Part shown: piece by piece, positions 1 through 6,210 of the stretch | How positions within the stretch are numbered: position 1 is the stretch's first letter | Layout of the letters: each line of letters opens with the position of its first letter | From: DATHSN01 sp035464115 | Lineage (GTDB): Bacteria > Actinomycetota > Acidimicrobiia > Acidimicrobiales > SKKL01 | DNA: 14,679 nt | Assembly (NCBI GenBank): GCA_035464115.1 | Contig: DATHSN010000041.1 | Coordinates: 1-14,679 of the forward strand | Reading direction: 5' to 3' | Notes under the pieces: model-generated | What the model was told of the DNA's origin: nothing | What the model saw: the letters and a program-made list of their open reading frames with translations, nothing else | Database searches by the model: none | Position numbers and translations under genes: made by a program

Positions 1-724
1 GGGCGTCGACGTCGGCACCGTCGGGACCGACGGGGACCGGCCGGAGTCGCGCCCCTGCCGCCCGGAAGGCGTCGATGGCCCCCGGGTAGGTGCACTCCTC
101 GACCACGACGGCATCGCCCGGTGACACCAGCTCGGCGGCGAGCAGGTGCAGCGCCTGCTGGGCTCCGGCGGTGACGAGCACCTGGGCGGGATCGGTGGAC
201 GGGCCCTCGGCGTCGAGCAGGCGGGTGACGGCGTCGCGCAGCGCGGCCACGCCGGTGGGCAGGTAGCCGAACCCGGCGAGCGTGGCCGCCGGTCGGGCGG
301 CGACCTCGGCCAGGGCGGCGGCCACCTCGGGCCCGGCGAGCGGGGAGGCGAGCGACAGGTCGATGGCGCCGTCGGGGCCCCGCAGGAGTGGGCCGACCCG
401 CGACCCCTCGGTGCCGCCGGCCACCGGTGCCACCCAGGTCCCCGAGCCCTGCCGGGCCCGCAGCCGACCCGTCCGCTTGAGCGCGGCGTAGGCAGCGCCG
501 ACGGTGGCCCGGCTCACCGCCACCGCCTCGGCCAGGGCCCGCTCGGTGGGCAGCGTCGTGCCGGGCGCCAGGTCGCCCCGGTCGATGCCCGCCCGCAGCG
601 CGGCGGCGAGGCGCTCGTGCAGCGGGCCGGGGCCGTCGGCCCAGGCCCCGAGCACGGCGACCACCGCGGTCGGCTCGATGGCCGGACCAGGACCAGCCAA
701 AGTGGCTTGATTGGCACGCGCCAT
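1..724 (-). CDS. MocR/PdxR-type transcriptional regulator (GntR HTH plus aminotransferase fold), C-terminus cut by window edge
   Basis: About 241 codons are visible. Residues ~35-100 form a GntR winged helix (LHERLAAALRAGI, then LPTERALAEAVAVSRATV, then the wing RLRARQGSGTWV). A linker follows, and from residue ~130 a class I aminotransferase-like domain begins (GYLPTGVAALRDAV, VTAGAQQALHLLA, SPGDAVVVEECTYPGA). This architecture is the MocR family, in which the PLP-binding fold senses an amino acid or vitamer and the N-terminal domain binds DNA. The PLP lysine would lie beyond the window. ATG at 724 is chosen because a TACGGT -10-like hexamer ends 7 nt upstream and no Shine-Dalgarno is visible; an in-frame GTG at 733 is the alternative. 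The gene diverges from the 57-aa gene/aminotransferase pair, its likely target, and its start lies within a cluster of TTGGC half sites, suggesting autoregulation. Family call is firm; ligand unknown. Confidence 0.9.
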   Translation of the reverse strand, partial: MARANQATLAGPGPAIEPTAVVAVLGAWADGPGPLHERLAAALRAGIDRGDLAPGTTLPTERALAEAVAVSRATVGAAYAALKRTGRLRARQGSGTWVAPVAGGTEGSRVGPLLRGPDGAIDLSLASPLAGPEVAAALAEVAARPAATLAGFGYLPTGVAALRDAVTRLLDAEGPSTDPAQVLVTAGAQQALHLLAAELVSPGDAVVVEECTYPGAIDAFRAAGARLRPVPVGPDGADVDA

Positions 725-748
725 TGGCAGCACCGTACCAGCCAATCA
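692..748. promoter_or_regulatory. Probable MocR operator cluster (four TTGGC/GCCAA half sites)
   Basis: Half sites are GCCAA at 696-700, TTGGC at 711-715, TTGGC at 724-728 and GCCAA at 741-745. Two features stand out: an inverted pair TGATTGGC (708-715) / GCCAATCA (741-748), and a direct repeat ACCAGCCAA (692-700 and 737-745). The cluster overlaps the regulator's putative -10 and start codon. Mixed direct and inverted half sites are typical of operators bound by MocR-family dimers. The binding assignment is inference. Confidence 0.55.
732..737 (-). promoter_or_regulatory. -10-like hexamer of the MocR gene (leaderless)
   Basis: On the minus strand TACGGT (matching TAnnnT) ends 7 nt before the ATG at 724, so transcription would begin at or next to the start codon. 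No Shine-Dalgarno sequence is present. Confidence 0.45.
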
Positions 749-823
749 GGTGGGCCGGACCGCCATCCCCCTGACAGGCCCGCTGCCAGTGACAGCCCGC
801 CGTCCCGCGAGAGGAGACCCGCC

Positions 824-997
824 GTGTTCGACGTCCACTGCGAGGGGTGTGGCGCCCCGGTGATCGTCACCACCCGCCGCATCCTCGCCATCGACAACAC
901 GCGCGACGGCATCGTCGTGCGGTGGGTGTGTCCGGCCGGCCACGTCGGCGCCACCAGCACCGGCCGACGACGCGTCGCCCTCGTGGCCGGCCCATGA
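824..997 (+). CDS. 57-aa zinc-ribbon-like small protein
   Basis: The GTG start at 824 follows a clear Shine-Dalgarno GAGGAGA (811-817) with 6 nt spacing. The product begins MFDVHCEGCGAPV and has one CxxC knuckle (C6, C9) and a second potential metal pair C36-PAG-H40 in the segment WVCPAGHVG. The middle, TRRILAIDNTRDGIVVRW, looks like beta strands. No membrane segment or signal peptide is seen. The pattern fits a small treble-clef or zinc-ribbon protein, but metal binding is inferred from the Cys/His spacing and I do not recognise a named family. Its stop overlaps the next gene's start by ATGA, so it is probably translationally coupled to the aminotransferase and co-transcribed with it. Real gene likely because of the strong ribosome site and the coupling; function unknown. 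Confidence 0.7.
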   Translation: MFDVHCEGCGAPVIVTTRRILAIDNTRDGIVVRWVCPAGHVGATSTGRRRVALVAGP

Positions 998-2244
998 GGC
1001 CCAGCGCCCTCTCGCAGCGGGTGCGCGACCTGCGGTCGTCGGAGATCCGCGACCTGCTCCGGCTCACCGAGGCGCCCCACGTGCTGTCGCTCGCGGGTGG
1101 CCTGCCCGACCCCGCCGGGTTCCCCACCGCGGCGCTGGCCCGGGCGGCCGCCACGGTCGCCGGCGATCCCGCCGCCCTCCAGTACGGCGCCACCGAGGGC
1201 CTCGGCGAGCTGCGCGAGCACATCGCCGCTCGGGCCGGCGAGCGACTGGGGCGCATCGTGCCCGTCGACGAGGTGGTCGTCACCACCGGGTCCCAGCAGG
1301 GCCTCGACCTCGTGGCCCGGGCCCTGTGCGACCCCGGCGACGTCGTGGTGGTCGAGGACCCCGGCTACCTGGGCGCCCTCCAGGCACTGCGCGCCGCAGG
1401 TGTCCGCGTCGTCGGGGTCCCCGTCGATGACGACGGGCTCCGGGTCGACAGCCTCGACGCCCTGCTCCGCGACGGGCTCCGGCCCCGCCTCGTCTACACG
1501 GTGCCCACCTTCTCGAACCCCACCGGTGCCACCCTGTCGGCCGAGCGACGGGCCGCCCTGGCCGCCCTCGCCGATCGCCACGGCGTCGTGGTCGTGGAGG
1601 ACGCCCCCTACGAGGACCTCCGGTTCCGGGGCGCCTCCCTGCCGCCCGTGGCGGCCGGGACCGACCGGGTCGTCTCCCTCGGCTCGTTCTCCAAGACCAT
1701 CGCCCCGGGACTGCGGGTGGGCTGGGCGCGCGGGCCCGTCGACGTGGTCCGGGCCCTGGTCACGCTCAAGCAGGCGACCGACCTGCACACCAGCACGCTC
1801 GCCCAGCACCTCGTGCTCGCCCTGCTCCGCCGCCCGGGGTGGCTCGACGCGCACATCGCCGCCAGCGCGGCGTCCTACGCCCGGCGCGAGGCCGCGCTCG
1901 CCGCCGCGCTGGTCGCAGCGCTGGGCGAGCGGATCACGGTCCGCCGCCCCGACGGCGGGATGTTCACGTGGGCCACGCTCACCGGACCGTCACCCGACGC
2001 ACCGCCGCCCGACACCCGCGCCCTGCTCGTCACCGCGCTCGACCACGACGTGGCGTTCGTGCCCGGCGACGCCTTCGCCGTCGACCGCCCGCAACCCGGC
2101 GCGCTGCGGCTCTCGTTCGCCACCGTCGCCGTCGAGCAGATCGACGAGGCCGTCGCCCGCCTGGCCCGCGCGCTCGTCGCCCACGAGGCCGCCACCCCGG
2201 TCGGCAGCCGCCCCGCTGCGGCGGTCAGCGGCGGCGGGGCGTGA
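994..2244 (+). CDS. PLP-dependent aminotransferase, 2-aminoadipate/MocR-like class I/II family
   Basis: A 416-aa complete fold type I aminotransferase. Visible landmarks are the substrate-loop segment SLAGGLPDPAGFP (~32-44), the cofactor phosphate region TTGSQQGLDL (~97-106), EDPGYLGALQ (~121-130), PTFSNPTGATLS with N175 (~171-182), VEDAPYEDLRF with D203 and Y206, and SFSKTIAPGLRVGW with the PLP Schiff-base lysine K234. This layout is that of the LysN/KAT II-like subgroup (2-aminoadipate or aromatic/branched-chain amino acid:2-oxoacid transamination), the same fold as the C-terminal half of MocR regulators. It acts in the cytosol. Substrate cannot be read from sequence. It is coupled by ATGA to the 57-aa zinc-ribbon-like gene and diverges from a MocR regulator that probably controls it. 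Its last 20 bp overlap the convergent NADH dehydrogenase gene. Confidence 0.9.
   Translation: MRPSALSQRVRDLRSSEIRDLLRLTEAPHVLSLAGGLPDPAGFPTAALARAAATVAGDPAALQYGATEGLGELREHIAARAGERLGRIVPVDEVVVTTGSQQGLDLVARALCDPGDVVVVEDPGYLGALQALRAAGVRVVGVPVDDDGLRVDSLDALLRDGLRPRLVYTVPTFSNPTGATLSAERRAALAALADRHGVVVVEDAPYEDLRFRGASLPPVAAGTDRVVSLGSFSKTIAPGLRVGWARGPVDVVRALVTLKQATDLHTSTLAQHLVLALLRRPGWLDAHIAASAASYARREAALAAALVAALGERITVRRPDGGMFTWATLTGPSPDAPPPDTRALLVTALDHDVAFVPGDAFAVDRPQPGALRLSFATVAVEQIDEAVARLARALVAHEAATPVGSRPAAAVSGGGA
2209..2241. terminator. Hairpin spanning the overlapping ends of two convergent genes
   Basis: CGCCCCGC (2209-2216) pairs perfectly with GCGGGGCG (2234-2241), and three more pairs (one G-U) extend the stem to 11 bp with an 11-nt loop. 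It lies across the stop codons of the aminotransferase (2244) and ndh (2225), so it could end transcription from both sides. No T tract follows, as is common in high-GC actinobacteria. Confidence 0.45.
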
Positions 2245-3541
2245 GGATGAGCCGGGGGCCGCGGTCCCAGGTCAGGTAGTTCCACGCCCAGTTGAGGAAC
2301 ACCGAGAGCCGGTTGCGGAACCCCACCAGGAACAGCAGGTGCAGGCCCAACCAGGCGAACCAGGCGAGGGTGCCCGAGAGCCGGATGCCGAACGGCAGCT
2401 CGGCCACCGCCGAGCGCCGGCCGATGGTGGCCATGGTGCCCCGGTCGACGTAGGCGAACCCCTCGGTGGGTCGTCCGGCGAGCGTGGCGACGACCTGGGC
2501 GGCGGCATGGGCGCCGGTCTGCATGGCCACGGGGGCGAGCTGCGGCAGCGTGCCGGCGCGGGGCGTCCCCGTGCCGCGCGCCCACGGCAGCGCGACGAGC
2601 GGGCGGACGACCGCCGCGATGTTGGCCACGTCGCCGATGGCCCACACACCGGGGTGGCCCGGCACCGACAGATCGGGCCCCACGTCGATCCGGCCGCCCC
2701 GGCCGACCGGCAGGCCCAAGGCCTCGGCCACCGGGTTGCCCCTCACACCGGCCGCCCACACGAGGGTGTGGGCGGCGATCACCTCGCCGGAGTCGAGCCG
2801 GACCGACTCTGCGCCGACCTCGGCCACGGCCCGCTCGAGGCGGATCTCGACCCCGCGGGCTCGCAGCGCGTCGAACGCGTGCCACCGCGACTCCTCGTGG
2901 AACGGTGCGAGGAGGGTCGGCGCCATCTCGACGAGCACCACCCGCGCCCGGGCCACGTCGACCGCAGCGAAGTCGCGGCGCAGCACCTGGGCGAACAGCT
3001 CGGCGAGGGCACCGGCCACCTCGACACCGGTCGGACCGCCACCGACGACGACGAACGTGAGCGCGCCGGAGTCGACCAGCGCCGGGTCGGCGTCGACCGC
3101 CTCGAACCGTCCGAGCACGTGGTTCCGCAGCGCGGTCGCATCAGCGAGGGTGTAGAGGGGGTAGGAGTGCTGAGCGGCCCCGGGGATGTCGAAGAAGCTC
3201 GCGGCGGACCCGGCGGCGACGATCAGCTGGTCGAAGGGGAGGTGGTCACGACGTCCGTCGGGCGAGTCGAGGAGCAGGTGGCGGTCGTCCCAGTCGGCGC
3301 CGATCACCGTCGCGTGCCGGAACGCCACGTTGCGCTGATCGTGGAAGATGCCCCGGACCGGATGGGCGACGTCGGCCGGGTTCAGCCCGGCGGTGGCCAC
3401 CTGGTAGAGCAGCGGGAGGAAGGTGTGGTAGTTCTCCCGATCGACCACGGTCACGTCGACATCGGCCTCGCGCAGCCCACCGACCGCGTGCAGACCCCCG
3501 AACCCCGCCCCGATCACGACCACCTGCGGACGCGGCCCCAT
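2225..3541 (-). CDS. ndh: Type II NADH dehydrogenase (NDH-2)
   Basis: A 438-aa flavoprotein of normal family length. NDH-2 passes electrons from NADH to quinone at the inner face of the membrane without pumping protons. The FAD Rossmann motif GAGFGG is at 11-16, followed by ENYHTFLPLLYQVATAGLNP (~36-55), typical of the family. The NAD(P)H Rossmann motif VVVGGGPTGVEVAGALAE is at ~164-181. The second FAD segment WAIGDVA is at 300-306, and the quinone-side segment PQLAPVAMQTGAHAAAQ is at ~333-349. A hydrophobic stretch near 392-409 followed by basic residues is the usual C-terminal membrane anchor. ATG at 3541 is chosen because GGGGGAG (3549-3555) lies 7 nt upstream; a GTG immediately before it (3544) would leave only 4 nt. 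The gene diverges from the TetR gene, so TetR control is possible but unproven. Confidence 0.9.
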   Translation of the reverse strand: MGPRPQVVVIGAGFGGLHAVGGLREADVDVTVVDRENYHTFLPLLYQVATAGLNPADVAHPVRGIFHDQRNVAFRHATVIGADWDDRHLLLDSPDGRRDHLPFDQLIVAAGSAASFFDIPGAAQHSYPLYTLADATALRNHVLGRFEAVDADPALVDSGALTFVVVGGGPTGVEVAGALAELFAQVLRRDFAAVDVARARVVLVEMAPTLLAPFHEESRWHAFDALRARGVEIRLERAVAEVGAESVRLDSGEVIAAHTLVWAAGVRGNPVAEALGLPVGRGGRIDVGPDLSVPGHPGVWAIGDVANIAAVVRPLVALPWARGTGTPRAGTLPQLAPVAMQTGAHAAAQVVATLAGRPTEGFAYVDRGTMATIGRRSAVAELPFGIRLSGTLAWFAWLGLHLLFLVGFRNRLSVFLNWAWNYLTWDRGPRLILTPRRR

Positions 3542-3605
3542 CACGCCACTCCCCCGTCACCGACCACGGACACGATGACGATAACGTCGGAGTCGGGCGG
3601 CGCTG

Positions 3606-3615
3606 CATCGCGATG
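3606..3615. promoter_or_regulatory. Perfect palindrome CATCGCGATG upstream of tetR (candidate operator)
   Basis: A perfect 10-bp palindrome lies 15 nt before the tetR Shine-Dalgarno in the ndh-tetR divergent region. A further CGATGA half site is at 3573-3578. TetR proteins commonly bind such palindromes next to their own genes. Related CGATG/CATCG half sites recur upstream of the CAP lipoprotein gene. Binding is inference. Confidence 0.35.
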
Positions 3616-3642
3616 TGTCGTGAGCCCCCAGAGGAGTTGACC

Positions 3643-4410
3643 ATGGTCAAGAAGCCGACGTCCAAGTCGTCGACCACCAAGCGCGCCGACAAGAAGGCGC
3701 CCGCCACGAAGGCGACGACCAAGCGAGCGACAGCCACGCGCGCTCCCGCCAAGCGGGCCGCACCGGCGCCCGCGGCGCCGCCCCGCGAGCCCCGCCGTTC
3801 GACGTTGCAGCAGGAACGGTCGCGCCAGAGCCGTCGGGCCCTGCTCGACGCCGCCTACAGCCTGTGGACCGAGCGTGGGTTCGACGACGTGAAGGTCGAG
3901 GAGATCTGCGACGCCGCCGGTGTGTCGAAGGGCCTCTTCTACTTCTACTTCGCCACCAAGGAAGACCTGCTCGTCGACCTGACGATGCACCGCGGCGACG
4001 AGGCCGCCCGCGCCATGGCCGAGGCCACCGAGGCGGGCGAGCCCATCGACGAGGTCGTGCGGCGGGGCCTGGCGGTGATGGTCCGGCTCGCCCAGCGCAC
4101 GCCGCGCCACCTGCTGGTGCGCAGCATCACCGAGTGGCTCGGCGCCCTCGAGCGCCACGCCGAGCTCCGCGACGGCTACCTGCTCGTCGACGAGGCGCTC
4201 ACCGTCGCCATCCAGCAGGCCCAGCGCGACGGCGACCTCGACACCGACCACGCCGCCGGCGAGCTCGGTGCCAGCCTGTCGTGGCTGCTCCTGCAGGCTC
4301 AGCTGGAGTGGGCCAGCTCGGCCAGTCGCCAGCCGGCGCTGCTGCGCCGGCTCTGGAGCCGCGCCGAGCTGGTCCTCGCCGGCGCCGGCTGGCAGGGCAC
4401 GCCCGCGTAG
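3643..4410 (+). CDS. TetR-family transcriptional regulator with long Lys/Ala-rich N-terminal tail
   Basis: A 255-aa protein. Residues ~1-50 are a disordered-looking basic tail rich in Lys, Arg, Ala, Thr and Pro (about 14 basic residues, near-repeats such as TTKRA and ATKATTKRAT), resembling histone H1-like or mycobacterial HU-type tails. The TetR DNA-binding domain covers ~55-105: RRALLDAAYSLWTERGF, then the helix-turn-helix VEEICDAAGVSKGLFYFYFATKEDLL. The rest (~110-250) is a helical ligand-binding and dimerisation domain with WLLLQAQLEW near the end. ATG at 3643 is set by GAGGAG at 3631-3636. Usual TetR proteins are about 190-220 aa, so the tail accounts for the extra length. The gene diverges from ndh and is followed after 36 nt by the 163-aa gene. 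Ligand and targets are unknown; ndh and itself are the obvious candidates. Confidence 0.9.
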   Translation: MVKKPTSKSSTTKRADKKAPATKATTKRATATRAPAKRAAPAPAAPPREPRRSTLQQERSRQSRRALLDAAYSLWTERGFDDVKVEEICDAAGVSKGLFYFYFATKEDLLVDLTMHRGDEAARAMAEATEAGEPIDEVVRRGLAVMVRLAQRTPRHLLVRSITEWLGALERHAELRDGYLLVDEALTVAIQQAQRDGDLDTDHAAGELGASLSWLLLQAQLEWASSASRQPALLRRLWSRAELVLAGAGWQGTPA

Positions 4411-4434
4411 CCGGCCGCACGACCCGCGGGCGGG

Positions 4435-4440
4435 CATGAT
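4435..4440 (+). promoter_or_regulatory. -10-like CATGAT for a leaderless transcript
   Basis: CATGAT ends 6 nt before the GTG start at 4447, with no Shine-Dalgarno between. This suggests that the 163-aa gene has its own leaderless promoter just downstream of tetR. Confidence 0.4.
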
Positions 4441-4446
4441 CGTCGG

Positions 4447-4938
4447 GTGACCTCTCCCGAGCTGGTGCCCCTCCCCGGCGGCGATCCCGACCCCGTCGCC
4501 GCTCACCTGGCGCGGTCGCGCGCCGCGGGGCGGGGGTGGGTGAACCTGGCGCCGGTCGGCGACGACGACGATCCGGTCACCCGGCACCGCAGCGTGCCCG
4601 GCGCCATCTTCGGGTCGGTGTCGGGGCGCGGGCCCCAGCGCCCGCGGGTCACGTGGACGCCACCGGAGCCGCGCCGACGCAACGTGCGACCCGGCGCCAT
4701 CGGCATCGAGCACCCGGCGGGCGCCCGGGTCGTCCCCCGCCTCGCCGACGCCGGCTGGCCGGTGCCCGCCGGCTGGCGCGTCGCCCAGGACCACGCGCTC
4801 CGGGGGCTCGTGGTCGAGGTGCCCCCCGACGACCCTGGCGGCGACGTCGCCGCGCTGCGGTGGGCCGTCGCCGCGGCACGGGTCCTCGCACCCGACACCG
4901 CGGGCGGCGACTGGGTGGCCGAGATCCACACCGGCTGA
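4447..4938 (+). CDS. Hypothetical protein, 163 aa
   Basis: I do not recognise this family. The protein is soluble-looking, with no signal peptide or membrane helix, and is rich in Pro, Arg, Asp and Trp. It has a run of four aspartates (GDDDDPVTRH) and two possible modules: residues ~33-75 with the motif VPGAIFGSVSGRGPQRPRVTW, and residues ~80-163 with GWPVPAGWRVAQDHALRGLVVEVPPDD followed by a helical RWAVAAARVLAP and a WVAEIHTG end. GTG at 4447 is chosen from the codon-biased frame and the -10-like CATGAT 6 nt upstream. It lies 36 nt after tetR in the same direction and ends 39 bp before the convergent lipoprotein gene, with a hairpin between. Codon use is the same high-GC type as its neighbours, so it is probably a genuine lineage-restricted gene. 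Confidence 0.65.
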   Translation: MTSPELVPLPGGDPDPVAAHLARSRAAGRGWVNLAPVGDDDDPVTRHRSVPGAIFGSVSGRGPQRPRVTWTPPEPRRRNVRPGAIGIEHPAGARVVPRLADAGWPVPAGWRVAQDHALRGLVVEVPPDDPGGDVAALRWAVAAARVLAPDTAGGDWVAEIHTG

Positions 4939-4941
4939 GAC

Positions 4942-4977
4942 GGGCGCCAGCCCGGGTCGTTCGGACCGCGGGCGCCC
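4942..4977. terminator. Bidirectional hairpin between convergent genes
   Basis: GGGCGCC (4942-4948) pairs with GGCGCCC (4971-4977), and inside it GGTC (4955-4958) pairs with GACC (4964-4967) around a GTTCG loop. It fills the gap between the stop of the 163-aa gene (4938) and the stop of the CAP lipoprotein gene (4978). There is no T tract. Confidence 0.5.
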
Positions 4978-5424
4978 TCAGCGCTGGGCGGCGAAGACCT
5001 GGACCTGGAACACCCGACCGTCGGGGGCGACCGAGATCCCGATGCCGGCGTGGGTGTAGGGCCCGAGCTGGTTGCCCCGGTGGCCGGCCGATCCGGCGAA
5101 GTTGCGCTGCTGGGCCGCGATCGGATCGCCGCCGCCGCCGACGTAGCCCACGTTCTCGGCGATGCGACCCCACCGTCCGGGCGTGAGCTCGTCGCTGAGC
5201 CGGGAGTGGCGCAGCGACCCCTCGGCCGCCAGCACGTCGGCCCACCGCTGGGCCTTGAGCACCAGCTCGTCATCCGGCGCGAGCGCCGACAGCCCGGCCC
5301 CGGCGCGCGCCGCGTTGACGGCGTCGAACGCGGCCTGCTCCTGCTCGTCCATGCAGCCGGTGAGGACGAGCGCGGCGACGAGGGCGACGACAGCGGCCAA
5401 CGGAGCGCGACGGACGGTGAGCAT
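4978..5424 (-). CDS. CAP/SCP-domain lipoprotein
   Basis: A 148-aa protein exported as a lipoprotein. It has a basic start (MLTVRRAP), a hydrophobic helix (~8-21) and lipobox LTGC with lipidation cysteine C24. The remainder is a compact CAP (cysteine-rich secretory/antigen 5/PR-1) domain: FDAVNAARAGAGL (~33-45), ELVLKAQRWADVLAAEGSLRHSRL with the first conserved His, WGRIAENVGYVG with the conserved Glu, and GHRGNQLGPYTHAGIGISV with the second His. These His and Glu residues line the CAP cleft. Bacterial single-domain CAP proteins sit outside the membrane, and their biochemical role is mostly unsettled. The domain reaches the C-terminus (VFQVQVFAAQR), so it looks complete. No Shine-Dalgarno precedes ATG 5424; a TGACAT element (5431-5436) sits 6 nt before it, again suggesting a leaderless transcript. 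Confidence 0.85.
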   Translation of the reverse strand: MLTVRRAPLAAVVALVAALVLTGCMDEQEQAAFDAVNAARAGAGLSALAPDDELVLKAQRWADVLAAEGSLRHSRLSDELTPGRWGRIAENVGYVGGGGDPIAAQQRNFAGSAGHRGNQLGPYTHAGIGISVAPDGRVFQVQVFAAQR

Positions 5425-5428
5425 GCAC

Positions 5429-5486
5429 CGATGTCATCGTCCTGCGATGAGACCAACTTGAGGCCGGCGTGAGAAGTCGCTCATCG
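5429..5486. promoter_or_regulatory. Cluster of CGATG/CATCG half sites upstream of the CAP lipoprotein gene
   Basis: CGATG (5429-5433) and CATCG (5435-5439) form an 11-bp palindrome around a central T. TCATCG (5434-5439) also pairs with CGATGA (5445-5450), and another TCATCG lies at 5481-5486. The first sites overlap the putative -10. The half site matches the palindrome before tetR. A regulator binding site is an inference. Confidence 0.3.
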
Positions 5487-5525
5487 GGCCACGGCCCGGC
5501 GGGACTCGACGGAGGGTGGGCGGGC

Positions 5526-6116
5526 TCAGCCGCCGTCGCCGAGGTGGTCGCGCAGCGCCTCCTCGAGCTCGGCCCTCACCGCGTCGGGGAAGTCGGTGGT
5601 GACCACGTGGCCCTCGTAGCGGCGCAGCTCGCGCAGGACCGCCGGCTGGTCGTCGAGGGTGACGAGGAGGAGCAGGGCCGAGCGGCCGGGCTCGAGCCAC
5701 GCCTTCATCTCGCCGATCCACCCGTCGTCGAGGCCGCGGTCGACGAGCTTGCCGTAGAGCGCACCCGCCGCCGCTCCGCCGGCGATGGCCAGCGGACCCA
5801 CGAACAGCCCGGCGAGCAGACCCCACCAGGTGCCCACCAACGCGCCGCGCCCGGGCGTGATGTCGACCGTCTGCAGGACCCGGGCCTTGCCACCCTGGTC
5901 CTTGGCCACGATGACCGCGTCGCCGAGGCGCAGCTTGCCCTCGACCTGCAGGTTGGTGAGGTTGACCAGCACCTCGCTCGCCCGGCTCGGCTTGTCGAAC
6001 ACGATGGCGACGAGGTACTCGTCGTCGCCGTCGTGAGGATCGACGACGGCATCGTCACGGGCGGGGTCGGGATCGGGATCGGGCGGCGCCGCGGCATCGG
6101 GCGGGGAGTCGGTCAC
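5526..6116 (-). CDS. DUF1269-family membrane-associated protein
   Basis: A 196-aa protein. The first ~30 residues are acidic and Pro/Asp-rich. The body starts at YLVAIVFDKPSRASEVLVNL and continues with LQVEGKLRLGDAVIVAKDQGGKARVLQ, then a Gly/Ala-rich hydrophobic hairpin GALVGTWWGLLAGLFVGPLAIAG...AAAGALYGKL (~98-130). It ends with GLDDGWIGEMKAWLEPGRSALLLLV and an acidic helix. This order matches DUF1269 proteins, small membrane-anchored proteins with a ferredoxin-like domain interrupted by a glycine-zipper-like hairpin; their function is unknown. GTG at 6116 is the start because the -10-like TAGAAC lies 6 nt upstream and no other start fits. It is 66 bp downstream of the acyltransferase gene on the same strand. 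Confidence 0.8.
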   Translation of the reverse strand: MTDSPPDAAAPPDPDPDPARDDAVVDPHDGDDEYLVAIVFDKPSRASEVLVNLTNLQVEGKLRLGDAVIVAKDQGGKARVLQTVDITPGRGALVGTWWGLLAGLFVGPLAIAGGAAAGALYGKLVDRGLDDGWIGEMKAWLEPGRSALLLLVTLDDQPAVLRELRRYEGHVVTTDFPDAVRAELEEALRDHLGDGG

Positions 6117-6122
6117 CTCGCT

Positions 6123-6128
6123 GTTCTA
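6123..6128 (-). promoter_or_regulatory. -10-like TAGAAC of the DUF1269 gene (leaderless)
   Basis: On the minus strand TAGAAC ends 6 nt before GTG 6116. Only a bare GAG touches the start, too close to act as a ribosome site. The final T of TAnnnT is missing, so support is weak. Confidence 0.3.
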
Positions 6129-6147
6129 CCCGGCGGCGACCCAGACC

Positions 6148-6210
6148 GCGCCGCGATCACCCGACCGGCGCCAGCGCCGCGATCACCCGACCGGCGCCAG
6201 CGCCGCGATC
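6148..6210. repeat. 26-bp tandem duplication at the 3' end of the acyltransferase gene
   Basis: The unit starting GATCACCCGACCGG occupies 6155-6180 and 6181-6206 with no mismatch. Flanking matches (GCGCCGC at 6148-6154, GATC at 6207-6210) give about 2.4 copies. The acyltransferase stop (6183-6185) lies in the second copy, so the last coding bases and stop are duplicated just downstream of the gene. Replication slippage is the simple explanation. Confidence 0.85.

Noticed and set aside
1097..3640. A plus-strand open frame of over 800 codons
   Set aside because: It runs out of frame through the aminotransferase and antisense to ndh, and its translation is Pro/Ser/Arg-rich with no domain. It is a high-GC shadow.
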